This document shows, one piece after another, positions 48,402 to 58,176 of a stretch of DNA of 64,000 nucleotides. The stretch covers positions 107,664,384 through 107,728,383 of the forward strand of contig CM043951.1 in NCBI GenBank assembly GCA_014529385.2, written 5' to 3'. Both the position numbers and the translations under genes were made by a program. Origin of the DNA: Adiantum capillus-veneris (lineage: Eukaryota; Streptophyta; Polypodiopsida; Polypodiales; Pteridaceae). Every line of letters starts with the position of its first letter. Positions within the stretch are counted from its first letter, which is position 1. The notes beneath the pieces are model-generated. The model made no database searches. It worked only from the letters and a program-made list of their open reading frames with translations, and was not told where the DNA came from.

Positions 48402-48851
48402 AGGAGACTTGTGAGAAAAAACGCTTACTCGCCTTACTGTTATACGCGTTCACGCCATAAAGTCTCCACCACTTACGGTTCCTAGAGTTACATGCATCGA
48501 AAGTGACGTGGTAGACATGCATTGGACAAGAATTTCACTCGTCTTTGAAATGATTACTACTGATATTCCATCTGGCCGTTGGTCTCCAAAAAATTGGTGT
48601 CCATACTTTTCTGGTTCTGGTCTGGACAAGGTTTTATCACACTGGCGCTGTTCTGGCTTTTTGACTGGTTCTGCAACTGGTTGTACATGGAAAAGACCTA
48701 AAATAGCTGATTCTGGATTTTCCTGGTCTTCAACTCCCAGACCTTCAACTCCTGTTTCCCTGGCTTCTGAATACTAGAGATTGATTTTAGCTCCATTATA
48801 TACCTCCGGGAACAATAATCCAGATAGATCTTTCAGCGTTACCGTTCCATT

Positions 48852-49118
48852 TTAGAACACCCAATCAACTTCAAATGGTCCTGCCCAGGCTATCTTTAAG
48901 TTTGGTTTCTTAGGGCCTAATTTGGACTGATATAATAGAACCAGGTCGCCTTTCTGAAACTCTTGAACCTTAATTCGTCTATCATGCCAGTGTTTCCCTC
49001 TTTGCTGAACAATTTCTTGTTCCAGCATAGCCCTCTGTCTCAGCTCATCTAACTGGGTTAGCTCTTCCAGTCTGTTCTTCAGATGGTGATTAAAATCTAA
49101 ACCATATCCTATAGCCAT
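48852..49118 (-). pseudogene. E3 integrase C-terminal fragment
   Basis: The minus-strand frame contains WHDRRIKVQEFQKGDLVLLYQSKLG and IAWAGPFEV, the SH3-like C-terminal domain of gypsy integrases, ending at a stop near 48852. The DDE core upstream is absent; the sequence becomes unrecognisable past 49118. Confidence 0.78.
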
Positions 49119-49697
49119 TCTGAGACTGGGTCAAATGCTTATACGACAATCAATGAAGAAAACTATCATACCCCTATCTTACATATAAAATTTAGGTTTG
49201 TCATGATCAAATTGAGTAAAACTAGTCAAAATTAGCATAATGACTAGCAACGTACTAAGGAACCACTTCTGTTGATAACTAGATGTATCCTCAATTTGTT
49301 TTAGTTTGACTTTCAAACTATGTGCCCGATCAATCTATACTATGGCTATTTATCCAATTTTGACCCATCCAAAGCTGATGTAAATTAACCCTTGAACTTC
49401 TCCAAATCATCCCTTATCTATGACCGGCTTGATGCAAAATTTGATGTGTGAACTGATAAAAAAATTCTCCTAAATTCATTCGAGTTCTAGTGCATATTGG
49501 TGACCAATCGTTACAAGTAATGAACGGGGTCAAGTCCCCACCCCCCATAAATACGATACCCCCCTCCCTTATTTTTAAGCTTGGGGGATAAATTATTGGG
49601 GGCCTACCCCTAACTTATACACTTATGTAACTTGTAAAACAATCCCCCTCCCCTGCACTTACGTGGTGCGGTAAGTTTTCCATGGTGAATCCCCTGG
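49119..49697. other. E3 segment beside 5' LTR, unrecognised
   Basis: No gene. The last 200 bp (49500-49697) are rich in C and G runs (CCCCACCCCCC, ACCCCCCTCCC, TTGGGGG) and end TGGTGAATCCCCTGG at the LTR. The expected primer site is missing, so this may be an insertion or a deletion scar. The reverse complement of its end (GGGGATTCACC) resembles the start of the 22883-23128 insertion (GAGGATTCACC). Confidence 0.45.
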
Positions 49698-50187
49698 GGT
49701 TAGAGTTTACAGCTACTGGTGATTCATTAGTTCAATCAGTAGGACTGGAGGAAAGATAGAAACTGAGCTAGAACAGTTATATGAACTGGAATACATCTAA
49801 TGAGAATTAGACAAGCGGAATGACTAGAATTAGTGTTCAGATTCAAATTCAAATTCAGATTCAAATCCAAAAGAAATGGATACAAAGTATATCTGGTTGA
49901 AGTGTACTTGACTATTGTATTAGGAATTACAGAGTAATAGTACAAGTGGGGATAATGTAGCCTAGGAACAGCTTCAGGACTACAATCACACACTAAGAGT
50001 AGGAAGTCAAAAGATAAAACAACCCAAAAGTACAGCCAACAATTGCCAACCCGATTACAATGTAATGGGTCCTATTTATAGCTTCTTGGAGTTACTGTGG
50101 TAACCATCATGGTAATTACTGAATGATCCGCTGCTTGGCTTTCCAAGAGCTGGTTTCCACCTAGTGAAACTGCCTCCGCCATCTACA
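49698..50187 (-). repeat. E3 5' LTR
   Basis: 490 bp matching 44027-44510. Its inner-side terminal TG reads GG on the plus strand. Confidence 0.88.
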
Positions 50188-50260
50188 ATAGGACATTCTT
50201 GCAACATGGCCGAGAGTGTGTACGTGTATTCTCGAGGCCTTCAATGTTGAAGTTAAGATG

Positions 50261-50302
<42 letters not shown>

Positions 50303-50535
50303 CTCTTTCCTCTCTTACTCAACTCAAATGCACAATTTGTCCAGAGAAAATAGCCTCTGTGTTTTGATTTTAGACATACTTGCACTCCAAACCAGCTAAT
50401 AGAATCTTTTACAAAGTCGTAGAGCTCAAAGAGATCTCTGTTTTGATAAAAAAGGGTTTTTGAATCCGAGTTTTATAGCTCAAGTTATGAGCAAAACACT
50501 GACCTGCTATCAATCTGTTACAAACTGAGCAACCT

Positions 50536-50598
<63 letters not shown>

Positions 50599-51278
50599 TT
50601 TGAGCTTAAAAAAAACTCAATCTATCTCTTCTTGTGGCTTGTGGTGATATGTGAGCTCTACAAGCTCACAATGTCTCCATAGCTATGGAAGCTTCGGGCT
50701 TTGATGTGTTTGCCGATGTAGCCAACGCGAAGCTCATCGAGAAGAGAAAAACGTCGAGAGAGGAGTAGCACCACAACCTTCAAATCTGATGCCAATTGTA
50801 GAGTGCACGATGGATGCGGAGTGAGAGGGAGAAGAAGAGCAAACACAGAGTGTTGGTGGAGCTCTTGGTGAGGGCTGGAGATGCCTCACTACGCCTTGCT
50901 TTTCTATACGAGCAAAAGAAGAGATAAGGTTAGTACGGTCGGTGTGATGGGTGTTCGACCAGTTGGCTTGAACCCTAACATATCGTACGTCATAGCAGAA
51001 GAGTAAAAATTGATTGGGTGGAATTAATTCCACCTTACTACCACCCCTTGCATGCAGCTCAAAGAAAAATACGTTGATAAGCCTTTGGCTACAATGACGG
51101 CATTAATGGTTTGAGTTGATACCTTTAAGTGCCTTGTAGTATCCAAAACTGATGCTGATACATTTATGTACAATTCCACCTTGTCATACAAACAATGTGA
51201 GCTTTGGGTTTTTTTGTTTGGTGAGAATTTTCTAGCAAGCACTTGTTGAAATCCAACGAGCAGATTTCAAAAAGATTT

Positions 51279-51347
<69 letters not shown>

Positions 51348-51445
51348 CATACCACAAACCTATTTGATCTCTTTCATTGACTCTCCCTCCCTCTCTCTCC
51401 ATCTCCATCGAGAGAGAATGGATGAGAGATAGATAGAGAAAGAGA

Positions 51446-51489
<44 letters not shown>

Positions 51490-51600
51490 TATATAGTTGT
51501 GTGTGTGCATGGTTAGGTGGTATATTGGCTACCTAAATTTGGAGGGCTAGCCAATGCTTGTTGTTACCTCACTTTGCATGCGGGGTAAAACCTCATGTGC
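50188..51600. repeat. Microsatellite-rich region upstream of the BBX gene
   Basis: Four long dinucleotide tracts: CT at about 50262-50298 and 50538-50600, GA at about 51277-51344 and 51449-51487. The CT and GA runs are inverted relative to each other. No protein-coding gene is supported. A minus-strand tRNA-iMet-like primer site lies inside (see next entry). Confidence 0.75.
50783..50797 (-). other. Possible copia primer site and LTR end
   Basis: On the minus strand CTACA is followed by TGGCATCAGATT, close to the tRNA-iMet primer site (TGGTATCAGAGC). This suggests a minus-strand copia LTR extending right from about 50797, with its leader to the left. No gag or pol is found and the LTR start is not visible. 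Confidence 0.35.
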
Positions 51601-52003
51601 TAGCCTGAATTGTTTTTTACTAGCTTGCATACACCATGCCATTTCCATGGACTCTGTTTCATTGTTGGCAGCTAGCTGAGCGCCAAATGCAAGATAGATT
51701 TGGACATGATGGTGTCTACCTCAAGTTTTGTTGGGGAATTGCTCACACCGCTCTTGATGGTGAATTTCTATCGTATGGAGTCAGTTTTGTGCGTCTTCAT
51801 CAGCTTAGGAAATTTCATCGGAAGAGCAGAGTTCATGCTACCCAATTTCATTGGCCAAATCAGAAATGGCAATGTGTATTCTAGCTGCCATATTTTGGAC
51901 ACCCGCCCATTTCCAAATGGAGGTGTGTAAACAAGAGTGTGACATGGCTGCAAGCTTGTGGTGGAACGCGAAAGTGGGGATTCGGGATTTGCTCCTCCCT
52001 CGC

Positions 52004-52034
<31 letters not shown>

Positions 52035-52077
52035 ACTCACGAGCTCGAACGTTCTCCCTCTCTCATATGCGGCAAGC
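51601..52077 (+). promoter_or_regulatory. BBX upstream and 5' UTR region
   Basis: Sequence directly upstream of the BBX start codon. A CA tract at about 52003-52028 lies about 50 bp before the ATG, probably in the 5' UTR. I see no confident TATA box. A reading frame is open from 51958 into the gene, but its extra residues are microsatellite-encoded (His-Thr repeats). Confidence 0.4.
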
Positions 52078-53232
52078 ATGAGGGTGCAGTGCGACGTCTG
52101 CGAGAAGGCGTTGGCGGAGGTAGTGTGTTGCGCCGACGAGGCAGCCCTTTGCCTCTCTTGCGACCAGCGGGTGCACGCGGCCAACAAGCTCGCCAGCAAG
52201 CACCAACGCCTCCGTCTGCTTCACAACAACCCTAACGGCAGCAATTCTCCTCTGCCCCTTTGCGACATTTGCCAGGCAAGACAACCTGATCTTTTCCCAA
52301 TGCGCCTCTGCTTGTTGCGTGCATGTGTGTTTACAAGCTGAGGTTGTGATAAGCTGGGGTTGCCTTCTTGACAGATTTCTCATTCTTGCAGGAAAAGGGA
52401 GCTTTCATCTTCTGTCTAGAAGATAGAGCTCTTGTTTGTCGAGATTGTGATGAATGCATTCATGCTGTGAACACACTGGCCGCGGGTCACCAGCGGTTTT
52501 TGGCCACGGGTGTTCAAGTAGCCCTAGAGAGCGAACAACAACATGCAGATAAAGATTCTCATTCGACAAAACCTGAGGCACCCGGACCTCAAACTCCCTC
52601 TGATGGAGTTCCTGTTGCCTCAATGTCTGCAAGCAACAGCTCCTTTGTCACATTATCCAGCACAAAGTCATCCGAGGAGTGTGTAGAAGCCAAGCTTCAA
52701 GACAATGTTCCAAACTCTGAAAAGCATATGGAGGAATGGCAAAACATTCAGAGTTTGGATCTAACAGATCTTGTTTCTGGTTATTCGCTTGCAGACATGG
52801 AGTTCTCAAAGGTCAAATTTTGAATGTAGAGCACCCAGTTGAAATTTAAGCTTGCATTGTGTGTGCATGCTTGTATGAAATGCGAATAGATGAATTGCGT
52901 CAATTTGATGCCTATCTTTGTGATTGTAGACGGATTTGGCGGCACTTAGCGACCAGGACTGGTTGACAGAGCTTTCTGTCTTCGATGAGTACGTATGTAG
53001 GGACTCTCTGGCAGAGGTCCCGCAAGTGCCATTCTCAATCTACACAGCAAACATGCAAGTGCTAGAATCAAGCTCGAAGGGAAAGCAACGAAGGGATGGT
53101 GTGGGATCTGTACCAGATATTGATGATGTATCTGTACCAGATATTGATGATGTATCTGTGGTTCCCGACCTCATGTCATTTGCTTCTCAGGCTCCGCGTG
53201 GGAAAAGACAGAAAAGTGTTTATGGGTATTGA
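52078..53232 (+). CDS. Double B-box zinc finger protein (BBX, STO/STH group)
   Basis: Likely transcription cofactor in light signalling. Exons: 52078-52275, 52392-52811, 52930-53232, giving 306 residues, all introns phase 0. B-box 1 is at residues 5-47 ([20 protein letters not shown]...[17 protein letters not shown]). B-box 2 is at about 62-108 (CDICQ, then [20 protein letters not shown]...HAVN...GHQRF), split by intron 1 after CDICQ as in known BBX genes. The zinc ligands are complete. The middle is Ser/Thr-rich; [14 protein letters not shown] and a C-terminal basic GKRQK resemble group IV BBX20-22 proteins. No CCT domain is present. The start is chosen because [10 protein letters not shown] matches the family. 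VPDI/VPDL peptides near residues 275-295 could bind COP1. The frame is intact and probably functional. Confidence 0.9.
52276..52391 (+). other. BBX intron 1, GC-AG type
   Basis: Exon 1 ends CAG and the intron begins GCAAGA, ending TTCTTGCAG. Joining at these sites keeps B-box 2 continuous. GC-AG introns usually have this strong donor context. A downstream GT donor (near 52318) would insert non-family residues and change phase. Confidence 0.8.
53107..53154 (+). repeat. 24 bp exact tandem duplication in BBX exon 3
   Basis: Units 53107-53130 and 53131-53154 are identical and in frame. Each encodes SVPDIDDV. A third, diverged VP peptide (VVPDL) follows. Confidence 0.95.
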
Positions 53233-55040
53233 ATTTGCCACTCTTGCACATTGGTTTCGAGTATCTTCACCTCAAACACAAGAATAGATTGCATTCCTTT
53301 AGAATGCAAGGATTGACTGCGATACATTCTTGTTGATCAGTGAGTTGAGTTCTATGATTCAGGAGAACTTGTTGTAATCAGTATCACATCCTAATGTGTG
53401 ACGCGGATATGAGTTGAAACGAGGTGAGTCGAAGTTAATACTCATGGCAGCAAATCGTGATACAGATTTTTCATTAGAGCTTGTAATATATATTAACAAT
53501 GAGGGTAAATGTAATCAGCTTCTGAGCTGCTTGATGGCATTCCTAGGATTTTTCTCCTCACTCAGTGTGGAGTATTGAAGGGGATATGGGTCTGACTTTA
53601 TTTCAAAATATATAGTACTGAAGATGTACAGTACAATATATGTTGTTTCTTGCTGATGACAAAAGTATTTGATCAATAGTTCAAGTTAGTGTGGTTTATG
53701 CTGGTTTTTCATTTTTGGTTTTTCGATCAGCTGTCTATCGTGCTCAGCTCCAAGAGGGTCAGATGAATGGTCAAAGGGTGTAAGTAATATTTTGATGAAG
53801 CTGATTGCGAAGGATTGAGCTTTTGATGTGGAAGACGCCTTTTTGCAGTTTTTGGTCTGAATAGTCCGAATTTGGATATCATAATGTGGAATTATGCTTG
53901 CTTCCATTTTGTATACATATCACAAAAGTTTAGGAGGTAACAATTTAACTTCACGAAGAAATAATTAACATGAAATTGATGACCAGATCATACCTTAGCT
54001 TGAAGAAAGGCCGTCGGCTTTTTATCAACACTTATCTAAGAAACTCAAGAAGTCCTTGGGCTAGTTGGTGTGGTTTTCTGCTTATCAATATTAATAGATA
54101 TCAATGCAACATAAAAATCCTTGGAGTATACACAAGAAGATTTAGAACTGTTCTCATGTAGGAAAACAGTCTTTTTCAATGTTTTTCGTACCACCAGCCC
54201 CCCCACCAGGGCCGGTAGTCTGCCCCCAATCGTACCTAGCTAGGTATGAGGTGCCTCCCTCTCGAAAACTCATAATGTTGAGGTAATTCGCAATGTGGGA
54301 ATTATAATGAGAATTTGTCCAAAACTTCTTGTGGTAGTGAGGTTGCTATAGTTGATGGCTTTACATGCATGTATGCTTACACGAGCATGGCCTTTGAGAC
54401 TTCCGTCAATAGTCATTTGGCTTAGTGATCATAAACTAAAATCACCTTCCAAGATGCTCTATCACTATGCTGACTAGCATAAAGCATACACAAACCACTG
54501 TGTTAACTAGCAGTCCTTGTATGCTAAATAACATAAACTTGCATGCTACCAAGCATATGCTTATATGCTAATCAATACTTGTTCGGTACACTAAATTCGT
54601 AGAGGAAATGTGCTAACAATATCCTTGCTAGTGCATTGGTTGTAAGTCACAAGCAAAATAGTAATGTGATAGTATGCATGAACCTATATACTAGGTAGCA
54701 TATATCGAGAATAAACGAATCGTTCACAATTGATGTGTGCAATAATTTAATCATACACAAATCATCAGACTATATGGCAAAAATACATAACTGTAGGTGG
54801 TTATTAAGTAGGCACGAAGGAAATTATGCACTGTAAAGGTTGTTTCCAGCAAGCATGACTTTTGGGATAATATTAAGGTGTGATGAAACGATACGTTGGT
54901 ATACAAATTGTATGCAGTTTTCCAACTTTATAGTAGCCCTCTGGGTCTTGATTTGTGGGCTTTTTCCCATAGTAATAAGAGAGATGATAATTCAGTCTCT
55001 TACATTAAAGCAAGGTGGTGATCCTCTTGAAGGGCTGACG
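53233..55040. other. BBX 3' UTR and intergenic DNA
   Basis: About 300-400 bp of probable 3' UTR, end not resolved, then AT-rich sequence without supported genes. Around 54450-54700 words such as TAGCATA and GCATGCTA recur. Confidence 0.5.
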
Positions 55041-55050
55041 ATACGGGGAG

Positions 55051-55455
55051 GCCCCCTCAGGACTAAAGGGCACGGGATCTTTAATGAGGACCTCGTGATG
55101 GGATCCATGAAGGAGAAATCTTGGCACAAAAGCAAAGATGTGCGTTGCCATCAGATGCAAGAAAAGTAAACACGGACAAATTTTGTAAACATGGATATCA
55201 AGAGAGTAAACTCAGGCAAGCATAAATAAAAATATACTCATATGTATTTTACTAAAATGCACGTGCACGCTCGGTTAAGGCATTGGGTTGCTACAATAGT
55301 TGTCTCAAATATGGGCGATCTGCCATGCGAAATTTTTGGATGCCGTCGGATGTCCTCAAGATCTGTATGCTCAATTCTCCACGGTTGATCCCATGATGGG
55401 GTCTTCATTAAAGACCCCATACCACTTACTGTCAAGGCTTGTGGCTCCCACTTAA
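55051..55455. mobile_element. MITE-like inverted repeat
   Basis: The left arm 55051-55125 (around ATCTTTAATGAGGACC and TGATGGGATCC) and the right arm 55372-55455 (around GGGGTCTTCATTAAAGACC) are diverged reverse complements. About 250 bp lies between them, without a gene. A related fragment (TTCTTCATTAAAGACCTCC) occurs at about 56001-56020. Boundaries and target duplication are uncertain. Confidence 0.6.
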
Positions 55456-56032
55456 AACACATTAATATTTACTCCATACACCGTGTACCGTGGGGTGTAA
55501 GAGTATGATCTCGTTTCTTTGCAGCCAAATAATTATGAAGGATAGCCTAATCAGTGGAACTTGTCGCGATGGAACTATGGATGGAATGTATTTTTGTATG
55601 TTCATCGCTAGTTGAATCGCCTTCCATCACGTTGATAGAGAGTACATGTGAGTCACCCAAGCTATTATCTCCTGCAGTATTGTCCATTTTTTAGTAACTT
55701 CTTGTCTTTGACTACTAGGTTAGCTTACTACTACTACTACTCGGTCTACACGCTCTTATTAACCGGAATCTGTAGAGATTTTGGTAAGCTCTACATTTTG
55801 CTTTTAAAGGCAAAGCTCATGTATGCAGTCCACATCAGCGAGATGCGCTCAGAAGGCTTTCCCATCGTGAAAACAAAAAGAACGTAGCGATCATGTCCGC
55901 GACCGTCTGCAGTTCCTCGCACCAGTTCCTAGCTATTTCGCCACCGAGAGTTCTTTGGTCGTGTGCAAATTGATGGTACATGTTTACATGCAAGATCCAT
56001 AATGTTCTTCATTAAAGACCTCCAAAAGTTAG

Positions 56033-56476
56033 TGTTAAAAAGTCATTTGACCTTAGGCAAGTTAGGGCTGACCTTGAGGTGGGAATCCTACCCAAGTATG
56101 AGGTGCTTGTTGGCTTGCTTACTAAAGTGCTTAAAGTGTTTGTGGGAACCTTGCCCAAGCTTGAGGTGATTCTCATGCTTAAATGACTAAGGTTCTTGAA
56201 GTGTTCAATTCAAAGATAAACTCTCAAGAGGCATAAATTGTTTCCATGCTTAATTGACTAAGTGCTTGAAGTGTTCAATTCAAACCAAATGACTTAAGAA
56301 GCATAAAAGACACATGTCAAAATCCTCCGCATGTGGCCTTTATGATGTGCATGAATCCTATTGGATAAGCTTTAAAAGGGTTCCAATGAGAATTTAGATG
56401 CATAAAAATAAATAAATAAGTTCTTTCTCTCAAAGAGGAAAAAGAGGACACATGTCCAAATGATATAATTAAATAA

Positions 56477-56529
<53 letters not shown>

Positions 56530-57834
56530 AGGGGTGGACCAAGCTTGAGAGGGGGTGTACTCTCCCACACACACACACACACACATTCTCTCATTGTGTG
56601 GAGTGCAAAGTGCAAGAGCTCCATCTCCTTCTCCAAGTTTGTTGAGAAGTTGAGAGCCTACACACCAACAATCTTGGGTATGGAATGCAAATCCAACCAA
56701 GAGCCATGCTTCAATGCTTAAGCTTTCCATCTTCTTCATCTTCATTACTATGCTATTATACTATACTAAGCAAGAAGAGTGATGATAAATGAGAAACTAT
56801 TTCTTTCCCCTATGATGGTTCTTCTTCCTCTTCCCTACCCTCATTCCTTGCTAGCTCTCTCCACCTTCGAAGGTGTTTGAGGCCTTGGGATGGTTAATGC
56901 TTTTTGCAAAGTTTATGTTAAGCTTGTGATGCATGAAGCTTTCCATCTTCATAGCATCACCAAGGTCACAAGGAACAAAAATATTGTACTGTACCAAGTC
57001 TCTCTCTTGATGGGAGAATCTATAATACAAACGCCTTTTGGAGGGGGGAAGTAAATACGGTCCTCAACTATTGTCATGTTCTCTAATATTCTCTCTCTCT
57101 TGAAAAAGTGTTGTTCATGCCAAGTTAATTAAGTACTATGTTTATGTTGCTACCATCAATTAGTTCACCCTTTATGTTCTCAAAGTGATCTCACAAAAAT
57201 GCTCACTTTAATTCTCTTAATTCATCTATTCTCAAAGTTCATAGACCATTTCCATTACATTGGTATTAGAGCATTTGGTTTCTATTTTTTTGCTTAATAA
57301 GAGAGGTCCTTAAGTATCTTATTAATGGTTGATTTTGTTAATTATCTTAGGGTAAGTGGGAGTGGGATCTATTATCGGTTTTCTTAAGCCCACTATGAGG
57401 GATATGGTACACACATCGGGAGCTTTGGTATTAATAATGGGGTCTTTTTAGACTTGTTTACGGCTTTACCATTATTGAGCCATAAGAAGTCCGAAAGGAG
57501 CTATCCCTCGGCAATTCTGTTATGTTAGACCCACTCCACTACTCTCTATAATTAACCAATTCGAGCCATGGGTGTAGATACTTAAGTGCAACATGAGCAG
57601 CAACTAAGGTTTTGAATTGCCAAAGGATACACTAAGTAAACACATAAGTATAATTAGCATGGCTGACAATAACCAAGAGAGTAGAATGAACATTGATAGC
57701 TTTGATTTTGCACATGAAGGTGATAATGATGATGTCCCCGTGTTTATCAATTATCTTGTTACTAGGTTGCATCAAGCTATGTACAACCCTACCTTGCAAG
57801 CCGAAGTTACCCAAAAAAGATGGAGACACTCTTA
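56033..57834 (+). mobile_element. GypA-c: gypsy LTR, primer site and gag start
   Basis: A plus-strand copy related to GypA: LTR (about 56033-57259, start approximate), primer site TGGTATTAGAGC (57261-57272), 390 bp leader, and the gag start. It ends abruptly at about 57830, just before a perfect palindrome (57835-57853). The LTR resembles those of GypA-a/b over its inner part (AAGAGCCATGCTTCAATGC) but differs at the outer end, so it may be a sister family. It carries GA (56480-56526) and CA (56569-56584) tracts. Confidence 0.75.
57660..57834 (+). pseudogene. GypA-c gag N-terminal fragment
   Basis: Starts ADNNQESRMNIDSFDFAHEG and continues VFINYLVTRLHQAMYNPTLQAEV, closely matching the first 50 residues of GypA-b gag. 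Similarity ends there and a stop follows at about 57833. The start at 57660 is chosen by family alignment; an in-frame upstream ATG at 57617 is not shared. Confidence 0.78.
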
Positions 57835-58021
57835 GACTGCATTAAATGCAGTCCTTGAACCACCATTCAGAAATTAAATGGCACCTCAAATTTGATGACA
57901 TATTCCACTGCACATACATTCACAACCGTCATATATTAAATGCACTTCTTCAATTATGATTTTCATTATTCTTTGAGCCGTCACAAGATCTTATGCAACT
58001 GTCTTTTCGTCTACCTACCAA

Positions 58022-58120
58022 TCTTTCACTTTCATTAACCTTCACATCTTTCATTAACTTTCACCAGTTTCATTAACCTTCACTTTATCTTTAACTTTCG
58101 TTAACCTTCACCACCTTCAC
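58022..58120 (+). repeat. Minisatellite of TTCATTAACCTTCAC-like units
   Basis: Five to six imperfect copies of a 14-20 bp unit (TTTCATTAACCTTCAC and variants with CTTT) just upstream of the transposase-like gene. Probably in its 5' UTR or promoter. Confidence 0.75.
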
Positions 58121-58176
58121 TTAATCCACCACAGTTTTCTCGCATCTCCACCCTGTAATCTTTTGCTTGAGAGAAT

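Larger units (their letters stand above)
44027..50187 (-). mobile_element. E3: LTR element retaining only the integrase tail and post-integrase ORF
   Basis: Direct repeats 44027-44510 and 49698-50187 bound it. A polypurine tract (AAGAAAGGAGGAAAGGA on the minus strand, next to 44511) shows minus orientation. Inside, reading minus, are an integrase C-terminal fragment (49118-48852) and then a long broken post-integrase coding region (48401-44690). Gag, protease, RT and most of integrase are missing, and no primer site is seen beside the 5' LTR. Flanking pentamers (TCCAG, ATAGG) do not match. Confidence 0.82.

Noticed and set aside
44022-50192. Target duplication for E3
   Set aside because: The flanking pentamers TCCAG and ATAGG do not match. 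The element is bounded by its LTRs, but the insertion footprint is not confirmed.
51958-52077. In-frame N-terminal extension of the BBX gene
   Set aside because: The extra residues are encoded by a CA microsatellite. The family start (M-[RK]-[IV]-QCDVCEK) lies at 52078.
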